The position numbers and the translations under genes are program-made. This document shows, in pieces, positions 28,246 through 39,194 of a stretch of DNA of 64,000 bases. The notes below the pieces were generated by a model. It had not been told where the DNA came from. It made no database searches and saw only the letters and a program-made list of their open reading frames with translations. The stretch is taken from NCBI GenBank assembly GCA_037833965.1, contig AP031357.1, positions 9,506,001 to 9,570,000 of the forward strand. The letters run 5' to 3'. Position 1 is the stretch's first letter. The number at the start of each line of letters is the position of its first letter. Origin of the DNA: Marchantia polymorpha subsp. ruderalis (Eukaryota > Streptophyta > Marchantiopsida > Marchantiales > Marchantiaceae).

Positions 28246-29213
28246 TTCCAGGCGTTTTGCCTGGGGTTCTTTCCCATCAGAAGTGCAGATCAGGAACCCA
28301 TTTCCTTTGCGTGTTTGTGTCCTTGAGTTCTGTCACCACGCACGAGGAGTTACAACTTAGCGTTCCGCATTTTGTAGCTGAAGGCCTGCGGCCGAATGTT
28401 CAGAGCTAGTACATTGGTTAGAGACTTGAGTAGTTCGGATCTGCACCTGCGGGTGACTGCCGATGCTTAGAGCCAGTGACTAGTTAGATACTTGAACAGT
28501 TTCGCCCCTACACCTTCGAGTGTTTCTTTCTGATTGTACTCCTTGGGATTTTTCCCCTGAATGCCAAAGTGAAGTTTTGCTACTTCGTGTAAGCCTTGGT
28601 TGTAAATTCAGGTTACGCTGCAGCAGGTGCCTTGAGGGTAACCCCTGTAGTATTTCTGGGAATGACAAGTGCCTGAGAATTCAAACTCTTCAATAGACTG
28701 TTGTTGTGTTACTGGAATGTTTCACAGTGAGTCCTTCAGTGCGGACCTGTGTTCTCTGCGCGTTTTGTGAGTTGAGAGTGTTGTTCACCGCGTAGGAGTG
28801 ACTTCGATCCGAAGTAGGCAGTCCAAACCGGGTTTCCTACACTAGCAGCAAGCTAGTGGAAGTGTTGTAAAAGCCGGAGTTGGAAGTCACTGCCCGCAGC
28901 TTTGCCGAGTGTACTCTTGAGAGACTTTCCCCCTGAAATCTTGAAGTAGAGGTCCTAACGGATCTCTGGGTTGTGTTTCTGTAGTTTCAGGTGTGTGTGT
29001 GTGTGTGTGTTACGCTGCACTGTGCGACCTCCGAGTGCGCTCCGAGTGGACACTTGCAGTATTTCTGGGAGTGACAGTTGCCTGAGAATTCAAAGTCCTC
29101 AATAGTCTGTTAAAACGTGACACTTTGTACCCTGTGTGTTCCTCTGTCCCTGTGGGTTCGATCTTTCTACCACTATATTGCAGTTTTAGCCTTTAGTGGG
29201 TTATTACAGGTGG

Positions 29214-30079
29214 CGCTCTCTGAGCAGGTGATTCCGTTGCTGCGGTACTTGGATCGCAAGGTCGATAAATACGCCGACCCACTCCAGCCGGGATCTTACA
29301 TCGAGTTAGTGCGCAGGCGGACTCGCACTAAAGTCCACACCAGCAAGCTATTAGCTAGAGTGGACCAGGAGTTGAAGGAATTGAAGGAGAAGCATGCGTG
29401 CTTGTGGGGTCAGTACAAGCTTAATCAGAAATTCTACAAGCACTCCGAGAAGATGAAGGATGAGAAACCGGACGAGCTCACCAAGGAGCAGGTGAAGGTC
29501 AAGGAAGCACTCAACTCTGAGCAGGCCCAGAATCGGATTTTGTCAGAGGAGCTCGTGCGACAGACGCGGTTGTTGGAACAATGTCAGCTCGCACGGCAGG
29601 CGGACGAAGAGTTAATCCGCAGGTTACAGTCAGAGTGTGGCGAATTGAGAGCGCAACGTGCTGAAGCCGAATCGCAATTAGTGATACTTGAAGAGGATCG
29701 CAGGAAGGAGGCGGATCGCACGAAGGTGGAGACGGCGAGGCGAGTCGCTCACTGTCTCAAGGGCTACGCCCACTGGGAAGTGAAGGCGCAGGAGAAACTC
29801 ACACTGCGTGAGTTTGAATTGCGCGCAGCCGGGTTGTTGTCAGGCGACAGTAGGAGTCGGCGGAAGGTAGCAAAGAAGCTCGATGCCTTTCTGTCGAAGG
29901 CACAGGATACCATGTCCGCCCTCGAAGGGGAGGTGTCCGCGGCGTTGCAGCGGTTGGGACTGCGCAGTCGAGCGGAAGATTGGCAGGGTAGGGAGTTAGT
30001 GCGCGGCAGTCGGCCGCGCAGAAGACGTAGTACAGGTTCCGCGGAGTGTAGTGTAGCGTGGTTCCGTGCAGGCGTGTAG
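29214..30079 (+). pseudogene. U3-encoded LTR protein, family A, copy A1, 3' part
   Basis: Continuation of the A1 gene after A2. It starts within ALSEQVIPLLRYLDRK and keeps the coiled coil and the conserved C-terminal segment to the TAG at 30077-30079. The long frame that begins at 29117 fuses A2 U5 sequence to this part by chance. With the 5' part stopped at 12561, the gene is dead. Confidence 0.88.
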
Positions 30080-31091
30080 CGTAGTGCAGTGTAGTGTTAG
30101 GTAGGACTTAGAAGGTATAAAATAGTTCCAGGCGTTTTGCCTGGGGTTCTTTCCCATCAGAAGTGCAGATCAGGAACCCATTTCCTTGGCGTGTTTGTGT
30201 CCTTGAGTTCTGTCACCACGCACGAGGAGTTACAACTTAGCGTTCCGCATTTTGTAGCTGAAGGCCTGCGGCCGAATGTTCAGAGCTAGTACATTGGTTA
30301 GAGACTTGAGTAGTTCGGATCTGCACCTGCGGGTGACTGCCGATGCTCAGAGCCAGTGACTAGTTAGATACTTGAACAGTTTCGCCCCTACACCTTCGAG
30401 TGTTTCTTTCTGATTGTACTCCTTGGGATTTTTCCCCTGAATGCCAAAGTGAAGTTTTGCTACTTCGTGTAAGCCTTGGTTGTAAATTCAGGTTACGCTG
30501 CAGCAGGTGCCTTGAGGGTAACCCCTGTAGTATTTCTGGGAATGACAAGTGCCTGAGAATTCAAACTCTTCAATAGACTGTTGTTGTGTTACTGGAATGT
30601 TTCACAGTGAGTCCTTCAGTGCGGACCTGTGTTCTCTGCGCGTTTTGTGAGTTGAGAGTGTTGTTCACCGCGTCTGAGTGACTTCGATCCGAAGTAGGCA
30701 GTCCAAACCGGGTTTCCTACACTAGCAGCAAGCTAGTGGAAGTGTTGTAAAAGCCGGAGTTGGAAGTCACTACCCGCAGCTTCGCCGAGTGTGCTCGCGA
30801 GAGACTTTCCCCCTGAAATCCTGAAGGAGAGGTCCTAACGGATCTCTGGGTTGTGTTTCTGTAGTTTCAGGTGTGTGTGTGTGTGTGTTACGCTGCACTG
30901 TGCGACCTCCGAGTGCGCTCCGAGTGGACACTTGCAGTATTTCTGGGAGTGACAGTTGCCTGAGAATTCAAAGTCCTCAATAGTCTGTTAAAACGTGACA
31001 CTTTGTACCCTGTGTGTTCCTCTGTCCCTGTGGGTTCGACCTTTCTACCACTATATTGCAGTTTTAGCCTTTAGTGGGTTATTACACCGGC

Positions 31092-33241
31092 TATACGGCC
31101 TAACGGTTCGCCCTTTGCATGCGCGAATTCACGTCTCCGCACTTCGCGCATTCGCATGCGTGAATGTTGAATTCTCCCGCCGCCGCCGTCTTCCGGACTC
31201 GAGTCTGCCGTAGGGTATACGTCGGCTATGTTGTCTTTCCCTAACCAGTCCATCACCGGAGGCGTGTCGCCGCTGGCGTGTTCCTTATCCATCGGCGCCT
31301 TGCTGGAGGCGCACATCCAGTCGGCGCGAATTACGCCGGCGCGTATTTGTACCGCTTATTTTGTCCGTTCTGCCTCGTCCATTGCTGACGGCGCAAGTCA
31401 TACCAGCGCAAATCATGCCAGCGCATATGTCTATCAGCGCCACGTCGGAGGCGTACATCCGGCCGGCGCGTTTCTTCCGTTGCGCGGCCGCCAAAGGCGC
31501 TTCCGACTCCGAGTTGATTTCCTTCCATGAGCGCATGATTCCGCCGAAGGCGCATCGCCGAGGGCGTACGGGAGTCCTTTCCGGCTGTGAACCCTAGCGC
31601 GAACGGCGCATGTCCGGCTACGAGTTTTCCGACGCTCATAACTTCTTCGTCCCTGATCCATCTCCAATGCTCTTGGGCTCGTTAGAACGAGCGTCCTGAG
31701 CTCTTTCTAATGCAACCTCAACCGACTGGAACTACCGTGTATCCCGGTCGTTATGAAGGTTTCCCTTTCCGCGCTAGCGGCGCATCGCCGAAGGCGCACT
31801 CATGGTCGGAAGCCTTCAGAGGTCCGGGCCGTTCTTCTGACGTCTTTAGCAGAACCTCCCCCTGAGGTGTCTGCGCCGGAAGCGTAGCTTCCTTAAACGC
31901 TGGAAGCGCGTGAGTAGAGACACCTCAAAAAAGGAGCTTTTTCCGAAGGCGCCGAAGACATTGGCGTTGGTACATCCGACTACGCGATTCTTCGTGACCT
32001 CGTGACGATCTCATCAATCCACTCTATTTAACGTACCCTTTTCTAACTACAAACACTGCTTCGGTACTAGTTTTCTAAAATTGTTTAAATTCTGCAAAAA
32101 AAACAAAAAGTGTGTTACCACACTGGTGAGGACTAACAGCAGGCTAAGGCATCCTAATGACTTTGTCTGGCTGCCGACATTGGTCAGAAGGATGACTACC
32201 TCCACAGTTACTGTGGTAACACACTTTTTGTTTTTTTTGCAGAATTTAAACAATTTTAGAAAACTAGTACCGAAGCAGTGGTTGTAGTTAGAAAAGGGTA
32301 CGTTAAATAGAGTGGATTGATGAGATCGTCACGAGGACACGAAGAATCACGTAGTCGGCTGTACCAACGCCAATGTCTTCGGCGCCTTCGGAAAAAGCTC
32401 CTTTTCTGAGGTGTCTCTACTCACGCGCCTCCAGCGTATAAGGAAGCTACGCTTCCGGCGCAGACACCTCAGGAGGAGGTTTTGCTAAAGACGTCAGGAG
32501 AAGGGCCCGGACCTCTGAAGGCGTCCGACCATGAGAGCGCCTTCGACGATGCGCCGCTGGCACGGAAGGGGAAAACCTTCATAACGATCAGAATACACAG
32601 TAGATCCAGTTGGTTGAAATTGCATTAGAAAGAGCTCGGGACGCTCGCTCTAACGAGCCCAAGAGCGTCGGAGATGGATCAGGGACGGAGAAGTTATGAG
32701 CGTCGGAAAACTCGTAGCCGGACATGCGCCGTTCGCGCTAGGGTTCACAGCCGGAAAGGATTCCCGTACGCCCTCGGCGATGCGCCTTCGGCGGAATCAC
32801 GCGCTCATAGGAGGAAACCAACTCAGAGTCGGAAGCGCCTTTGGCGGCTGTTCATGGAAGGAAAGCGCCGGTCGGATGTACGCCTCCGACGAGGCGCTGA
32901 CGGCCGGATGCGCTGGCATGAGTTGCGCTGGCGGATATGCGCCGGCAGCAATGGACAAGGCATAAAGGACAAGATAAGCGGTACGACTGCGCGCCGGCGT
33001 AATTCGCTCCGACTAGATGTGCGCCTCCAACAAGGCGCCGACGGATAAGGAACGCACCAGCGGCGACACGCCTCCGGTGAATGACGGGTTAGGAAAAGAC
33101 AACATGGCCGACGTATACCCTGCGGCGGACTCGAGTCCGGAAGGTGGCGGCGGCGGGAGAATTCGACATTAACGCATGCGAATGCGCGCAGTGCGGAGAC
33201 GTGAATTCGCGCATGCAAAGGGCGAACCGTTAGGCCGTATA
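31092..33241. repeat. Large inverted repeat: heads of two family B LTRs facing each other
   Basis: 31092-32121 (minus-strand LTR head) and 32212-33241 (plus-strand LTR head) are near-perfect reverse complements, about 1 kb per arm with a 90-bp spacer of family C. The arms are cut by A1 on one side and A3 on the other. Before those insertions the two solo LTRs would have made a palindrome of about 5 kb per arm. Many short inverted motifs (CGCCGAAGGCGC-type) lie inside each arm. Confidence 0.9.
32122..32211 (-). pseudogene. Family C gag, 90-bp piece with a zinc knuckle
   Basis: Between the two family B LTRs. Read on the minus strand and joined to 42944, it gives CSNCGGSHPSDQC, a CCHC-like knuckle, then an in-frame TAG and the residues that lead into 5335. 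It includes TSD copies CTGGT (32122-32126) and GTTAC (32207-32211). Confidence 0.8.
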
Positions 33242-35059
33242 GCCGGCTGCGTACGTTGTAACCAGTAAGAACGTTGGACGTTCTTGAAATCGGAGAAGAA
33301 AACACTGCGCTCTAGTCTCATTCTCTCATTCTTGATTTTGCGAATTCCAGTTTCCAAGATTACGCGCAAGAGCGGAGCGACCTGCAGTGAGAGTAGAGAG
33401 TGCGGAGACGAGTTGCGCAGGGATCTTGACAGACCTTGGAGAGAATTGCGAGTAGCGATCTTGAGCATGAGCGCAGAGAGAGTGAGCAGTCAGTGCTTGA
33501 GCGGCCGACGCGCAGTGGCGATTGTGAGAGAGCGAGCGAAAGGGAGAACGTTTGTGTGTGCATGTGGTACCCCACTTTTGGCAATTTTGAGGAAATTAAA
33601 ACATTTTTGAAAAACTGTACCCTGGCAGCATTGTGAATAGCCTTCGGTACATCAAAACGGAGTGAATCCGGAAGATCGCGGGGATTCTCGAGGGATCTTG
33701 TAGAATCTGGGATTTGGGGTGCAGCAGTAAAAACAGACACCACCCTCCCTGCGAGCTCTGCAGTTAGGACCCCTACGACGCAAGGCGCACAACCCGCCTT
33801 CGGAGGTTGCGTCCGCGGCTGTAGGAAAACCCTCCATAATTAGGTCAACCCTCGGGCGCCTTGACCAAGTTAGGGTTCCGTTGGAAAGAGCTCGACGCAC
33901 TGATTCCAACGAGTCCAAGAACGCTTGGAACGGATGAGGACTTAGGGAGTTATCACTATTGGAAGAAACGAAGGCGGTCGCCTACGGCGGAAGGAGTTCG
34001 CCACCGGCGCGAATTCCGCCTACGCGGAAGGGGGAATCAAGTTTTGTCCTATGCGCGGACGAAGTCGTTCGCCTGTGCACAGGCGAAGTAGGGTTAGGGG
34101 AGGCGCGAAGTCCGCCTACGCACAGGCGCTCGCCTGTGCACAGGCGCTTCGACGTCGGCGGAAAATCCGCCTTGGGCCCTAGAAATGGGCCTTGTGAGGT
34201 AGAAAGTGTACGGCGCCTTCCGCGCCAGCGCAGCGCCGCGTACGGCGGAAGAGCCGCCAGAGTAATCAAATCGGTACGGACCATGCGGACGGGACGGGTG
34301 GATGCGCTCTTGGACGGACGGAGTTGCGGCGGCGGAAGCGCCGACGAAGAGACAAGGAACGGACAGACTGGACGGAGACGGCTGACCACGGTCAACGCCT
34401 TCCGCGCCAGCGCACCACCCGCGCACGGAATTCGCCTGCGCACAGGGGAACGCCTGTGCACTAGAGGATAAAGTTCCGTGCCGGCGGAGCATCCGCCGAG
34501 GCTCCTGCCTGCGCACAGGCAGGAGTTGAACTTCTGTCCGACGTGCGGACACACGCGTCAAGGCAGAGGGGGATTGGCCGAGGGGCGGTACGAACAAGTG
34601 TACCGCGCAAGGCGGAAAACTCGCCTTCGGCGCTACGCCCCCATGTCCGCGGGGTAACACGCTCGCGGAGTTCAAATCCGCCAATTCGAGCGTGAGAGTT
34701 TAATCGACGACGGCGGAGCGTGAAGCCGCGCGTGAGAGCGAAGACCGTTCCAGCGTACAGCCGGCGCGGCCATCAAGTGAGACGTTCTTCACGAGCAAGA
34801 GCCGACCATGACCTTCGACTGGGCGGCGGAGAACGTCCCATTCTTGAATTCGCGATTCCAATCTCTTGTGCGCGCTGCGCGCATCCATCTGCTGGCTGCT
34901 GAACATTCTCGACGTCGCCGCACAGGAGATTTCTTGTTGATTGAGGGAGAAGTGAATGCGCGTGATTTGGAATTGAGGGCGATTAGAGTTTGCCGAGAGA
35001 GAAAGAAGCCCGGGCGGTGCGGAAGTAGAATGAGCGGGCGAGCGAACCCCAGGAACGCA

Positions 35060-38000
35060 ATGACGAGACCGAGCAGATTGCGGATGGTGCCACTTCGCCT
35101 ACCACACGGGCTGCGCGCTTTCGAGGAGCGCTTAATAGCAAGAAAGCTCGATTTCTTGCTATGGGGATGGAACTACATCTGTGCGAATATGGTGCGCGAG
35201 TGGCTAGAGCCATAGGGACCACCCTCGCGCGGATTGCGTCCGCATGTTGATCGGTGGACAGTCCAAGATTGGGCGCAGGCGTTGGGAAGATGTGCTGGCA
35301 TGCCAGGGCATCTCCTTTTCGACAGTGAGAGCATCAAGGTGACCAAGCAAGAAGAGGCGCAATTTGTGGAGTTGTTCAAGACCGGGAGGTCTACCAAGAA
35401 TGGGTACAGGACCCGTGATTACAAGGATCGATTTCGCCGGACTTTGTCCGCGGCGCTGATGCAATTACTGCAGCCGCACCGCGCCTGCTACATCACATTG
35501 TGGCAGGTCTCTTTTGTGGAGTGCGTCATCGAGGGAACTCCAATTCACAGGGCGAGCATCCTGCACAGGGTGATGCGACAGCACGCGTTTGAGGAGAGGG
35601 GGGGAACTCTAAACCATCTTTCTCCTTTCCTCATCAATTTTTATCGACAGCGGAATTGTTTGACAGCGGCGGAGCTTGAACATTTTCCGCCATTGTCCAT
35701 CGACCATCCCGGGAAGTATGTGCGGGAGAATGAGGTCGACACGGATGCAGAGGAGTCACCGACTTCTACCCCATCAAGGCGGAGGGACGAAGGGAGACAC
35801 ACTCCTGCAGTACGAGTGCCGCGGAAGCGGCGATGGAGGGAAGAGTCTGAAGAGGAGCAGCATCAAGAACCCTCTGCTCCCATTCGACCGCGGCCGCTGT
35901 GCGAGCCATACAGCCGGCCGAAGCAGAAGGCACGCAGACTGGTGTTACCAGCCGACAGTGCGGACACGGCGACGATTGCGACGGAGAAAGGAAGTGCGTC
36001 GCCAGAGAAGCATGAGGAAGCGTGGACGACCGCAGGAGCAACGGGCCTCGCTGCAACCTCGTCAGGAGAGAGGCCGCCTACGGGCCAAGGGCCTCCGGAG
36101 TTACCACGTGCGACGCGGACAGATGTTCCGTTTGCACACAGACGAGTTTCCGCGGACGGACGAGCCTCCGCGGACAGGCGATCACAAGTGGACGTGGATC
36201 TACGCTTACGCGTGGGAAGGAGCAGTCCGCCTGTGCACAGGTCGCCTGTGCACAGGACACCTCCACACGTGCCGCCTGTGCACAGGCAAGAATCACCCCC
36301 GTTCCAACGTAGGAAGGGGAAGGAGCCGGCGGAAGAACCGCCTACGAGACACCGGCCCTCGGGGCCAGACCCTCCGGCGCACCACGCGCCGCAATTTGCG
36401 CCTTCGGCGCGAGGGCCTTCGAGCCGAGGAGATACGAGCAGGGAGCGTGCGGAGGCCGCACCATCGGCGGGAAGTCCGCCGATAGATGCGCCTTCGCCGG
36501 TAGGGCCTATAGGCCAAGGGACAACGGGCGAGCGGCCCCCGGCCATGTCGCCTTCGGCGATGGATGTCCGCGGCGCTACGCCTACGGCGGACAAGGCGCC
36601 GGCAATTGCGCCTGCGCACGGGCCGGGCACAGCCCCCACGGACCGATCAAGGGAGGAGCAACAGACGGAGGAGCGGAGTGACTGTCCGCGGGATGAAATT
36701 TCGATGCGCGATGCGCAATCAAACCCCGCGCAGCCACCTTCCGCTCGATCGCCTTCGGCGGCGGGCGACGGCGGCAGAGAGGATGTGATTGCATCGGCAG
36801 AAGCCTTCGAGACTTCCACTCTCAACCGAAGAGGGAGAGAGAGACGGGAGTCGAAGGAGCGAAAACCGAAGGGAGGGCGAAGACGACGTAGAGGTACAAC
36901 TCCGTCATCGGAGGAATCGTCTTCGGACGAGAACCGTTCCTCATCCGAAGAAGAGGAAACCTCATCGTCGGAGGAGGAGAAGAAGAGTAAGAAGCATGGG
37001 GCAGCGAAGAAAAAGGGCACCCGACGAGTGACTACGGACAGAGCGCCGGGAGACATAGCCTCGAAGATGGAGACCCTTGTGAAGGACTTCGCCGATCTCA
37101 AGGTTCAAGTGGTAGGCGGACATGATCGCCGAAAATCACCCGGGAGAGTGCGAGCGAACTTATGGTGTACTACGTGCGGGGCGGTGGGACATGCAAACAC
37201 CGAGTGCCTTACCACCCGTCCGTCATATCCAGTCAACGCAGTAGAGTGGGCACAACCGTACTATGGAGAGCACCCCCAGTACTATGGAGAGGCTAGCGAA
37301 GAGACAGCCTACGCCGTCCAGTCGGTTCCTACCCCTACTGCAGTTTCAGCAATGCAAGTCCCACGATATATTCCGGTGGATCGGGCAACTACAGTACCCG
37401 TGAGGCAGAGAGCACTAAAGTCCACACCAGCAAGCTATTAGCTAGAGTGGACCAGGAGTTGAGGGAATTGAAGGAGAAGCATGCATGCTTGTGGGGTCAG
37501 TACAAACTTAATCAGAAATTCTACAAGCACTCCGAGAAGATGAAGGATGAGAAACTGGACGTGCTCACCAAGGAGCAGGTGAAGGTCAAGGAAGCACTCA
37601 TTTCTGAGCAGACCCAGAATCGGATTTTGTCAGAGGAGCTCGTGCGACAGACGCGGTTGTTGGAACAATGTCAGCTCGCACGGCAGGCGGATGAAGAGTT
37701 AATCCGCAGGTTACAGTCAGAGTGTGGCGAATTGAGAGCGCAACGTGCTGAAGCCGAATCGCAATTAGTGATAATTTAAGAGGATCGCAGGAAGGAGGCG
37801 GATCGCACGAAGGTGGAGACGGCGAGGCGTGTCGCCCACTGTCTCAAGGGCTACGCCCACTGGGAAGTGAAGGCGCAGGAGAAACTCACACTGCGTGAGT
37901 TTGAATTGCGCGCAGCCGGGTTGTTGTCAGGCGACAGTAGGAGTCGGCGGAAGGTAGCAAAGAAGCTCGATGCCTTTCTGTCGAAGGCACAGGATACCAT

Positions 38001-38166
38001 GTCCGCCCTCGAAGTGGAGGTGTCCGCGGCGTTGCAGCGTTTGGGACTGCGCAGTCGAGCGGAAGATTGGCAGGGTAGGGAGTTAGTGCGCGGCAGTCAG
38101 CCGCGCAGGAGACGTAGTACAGGTTCCGCGGAGTGTAGTGTAGCGTGGTTCCGTGCAGGCGTGTAG
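35060..38166 (+). pseudogene. U3-encoded LTR protein, family A, copy A3 (broken, chimeric)
   Basis: Conserved start ATG at 35060. Damage: loss of one codon in the LPQNGL motif, CAG to TAG at 35213-35215, replacement of the end of the hinge, the acidic patch and the start of the C-terminal part by gag (36779-37415), a frame change at the right junction leading to TAG at 37439-37441, and GAA to TAA at 37777-37779. The hinge has only three palindrome repeats. The coiled coil resumes in fragments 37447-37779 and 37813-38166. Not functional. Confidence 0.9.
36779..37415 (+). other. Gag segment copied into U3 of A3
   Basis: This block matches gag of A2 at about 18976-19612, including EDVIASAEAFETSTLNRRGR, the Ser/Glu-rich stretch and the first zinc knuckle CTTCGAVGHANTEC. 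At the left junction both parents carry GAGGA(T/C)G; at the right junction both carry GCAC. The frame is kept on the left and lost on the right. Confidence 0.92.
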
Positions 38167-39194
38167 CGTAGTGCAGTGTAGTGCTAGTTAGGACTTAGAA
38201 GGTATAAAATAGTTCCAGGCGTTTTGCCTGGGGTTCTTTCCCAAACTCAGAAGTGCAGATCAGGAACCCATTTCCTTTGCGTGTTTGTGTCCTTGAGTTC
38301 TGTCACCACGCACGAGGAGTTACAACTTAGCGTTCCGCATTTTGTAGCTGAAGGTCTGCGGCCGAATGTTCAGAGCTAGTACATTGGTTAGAGACTTGAG
38401 TAGTTCGGATCTGCACCTGCGGGTGACTGCCGATGCTCAGAGCCAGTGACTAGTTAGATACTTGAACAGTTTCGCCCCTACACCTTCGAGTGTTTCTTTC
38501 TGATTGTACTCCTTGGGATTTTTCCCCTAAATGCCAAAGTGAAGTTTTGCTACTTCGTGTAAACCTTGGTTGTAAATTCAGGTTACGCTGCAGCAGGTGC
38601 CTTGAGGGTAACCCCTGTAGTATTTCTGGGAATGACAAGTGCCTGAGAATTCAAACTCTTCAATAGACTGTTGTTGTGTTACTGGAATGTTTCACAGTGA
38701 GTCCTTCAGTGCGGACCTGTGTTCTCTGCGCGTTTTGTGAGTTGAGAGTGTTGTTCACCGCGTAGGAGTGACTTCGATCCGAAGTAGGCAGTCCAAACCG
38801 GGTTTCCTACACTAGCAGCAAGCTAGTGGAAGTGTTGTAAAAGCCGGAGTTGGAAGTCACTGCCCGCAGCTTTGCCGAGTGTGCTCGCGAGAGACTTTTC
38901 CCCCTGAAATCCTGAAGTAGAGGTCCTAACGGATCTCTGGGTTGTGTTTCTGTAGTTTCAGGTGTGTGTGTGTGTGTGTGTGTTACGCTGCACTGTGCGA
39001 CCTCCGAGTGCGCTCCGAGTGGACACTTGCAGTATTTCTGGGAGTGACAGTCGCCTGAGAATTCAAACTCATCAATAGTCTGTTAAACGTGACACTTTGT
39101 ACCCTGTGTGTTCCTCTGTCCCTGTGGGTTCGACCTTTCTACCACTATATTGCAGTTTTAGCCTTTAGTGGGTTATTACAGTGCAGGCAACGCA

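Larger units (their letters stand above)
12709..29208 (+). mobile_element. Full-length family A Ty3/gypsy retrotransposon, A2 (16.5 kb)
   Basis: Complete element: 5' LTR 12709-18115, primer site 18138-18155, gag-pro 18202-21030, pol 21040-23871, polypurine tract 23896-23906, 3' LTR 23909-29208. It sits inside the LTR of A1, so the family inserted into itself. TSDs are GGCGG (12704-12708) and GGTGG (29209-29213), one mismatch. The two LTR genes differ by about ten amino acids in 1050, so the insertion is fairly young. All reading frames (gag-pro, pol and both U3 genes) are open, so it may be autonomous. Lack of a chromodomain and the NGWRLKKY-type integrase end point to the OTA group rather than chromoviruses. 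Confidence 0.96.
23909..29208 (+). repeat. A2 3' LTR (5300 bp)
   Basis: Same ends and layout as the 5' LTR but about 107 bp shorter overall, mainly because of a ~109-bp gap near 24805: the GCAGGAG-type sequence at 24803-24809 joins what in the 5' LTR are positions about 13607 and 13719. The gap is in the non-coding head. The (GT)n run at 28990-29009 is slightly longer. The gene it carries is intact. Confidence 0.95.
9175..31086 (+). mobile_element. Family A solo LTR, A1 (split by A2)
   Basis: Starts TGTGGTACCCCAC at 9175 and ends TTATTACA at 31086. TSDs are CCGGC at 9170-9174 and 31087-31091. Its own sequence is 9175-12708 plus 29214-31086, 5407 bp, the same length as the A2 5' LTR. The inverted family B copy at about 33228-33270 shows the empty site with one CCGGC. 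No primer site or internal region follows, so it is a solo LTR. TATA box TATAAAATAG is 30116-30125. Confidence 0.95.
5336..32121 (-). mobile_element. Family B solo LTR, B-rev (holds A1 and A2)
   Basis: On the minus strand it begins TGTGGTAACACAC at 32121 and ends TTATTACA at 5336. Flanking TSDs are CTGGT at 5331-5335 and 32122-32126. Its own sequence is 5336-9174 plus 31092-32121, about 4.87 kb; the rest is A1 with A2 inside it. It carries the only intact family B U3 gene here. TATA box TATAAAGTAG is complement 6247-6256, followed by the CAAGGC/GCCTTG hairpin. The head (31092-32121) is rich in small palindromes such as GCGCCTTCGGCG and has one copy of the shared GTTGGAAAGAGC-type module near 31630-31730. 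Solo LTRs arise by recombination between the two LTRs of an element. Confidence 0.92.
33563..39180 (+). mobile_element. Family A solo LTR, A3 (chimeric, contains gag patch)
   Basis: Starts TGTGGTACCCCAC at 33563, ends TTATTACA at 39180; TSDs GTGCA at 33558-33562 and 39181-39185. 5618 bp, longer than its relatives because about 630 bp of gag replaces about 390 bp of U3 (36779-37415). No primer site or internal region remains outside the LTR. TATA box 38203-38212 and the following hairpin are intact. Confidence 0.94.

Noticed and set aside
29117..30079. 320-aa gene starting in A2 U5
   Set aside because: The first 30 or so codons are U5 sequence that happens to be in frame with the resumed A1 gene after the A2 insertion.
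32047..32287. Two small proteins of nearly equal sequence on opposite strands
   Set aside because: They are the AT-rich starts of two inverted family B LTRs, not genes.
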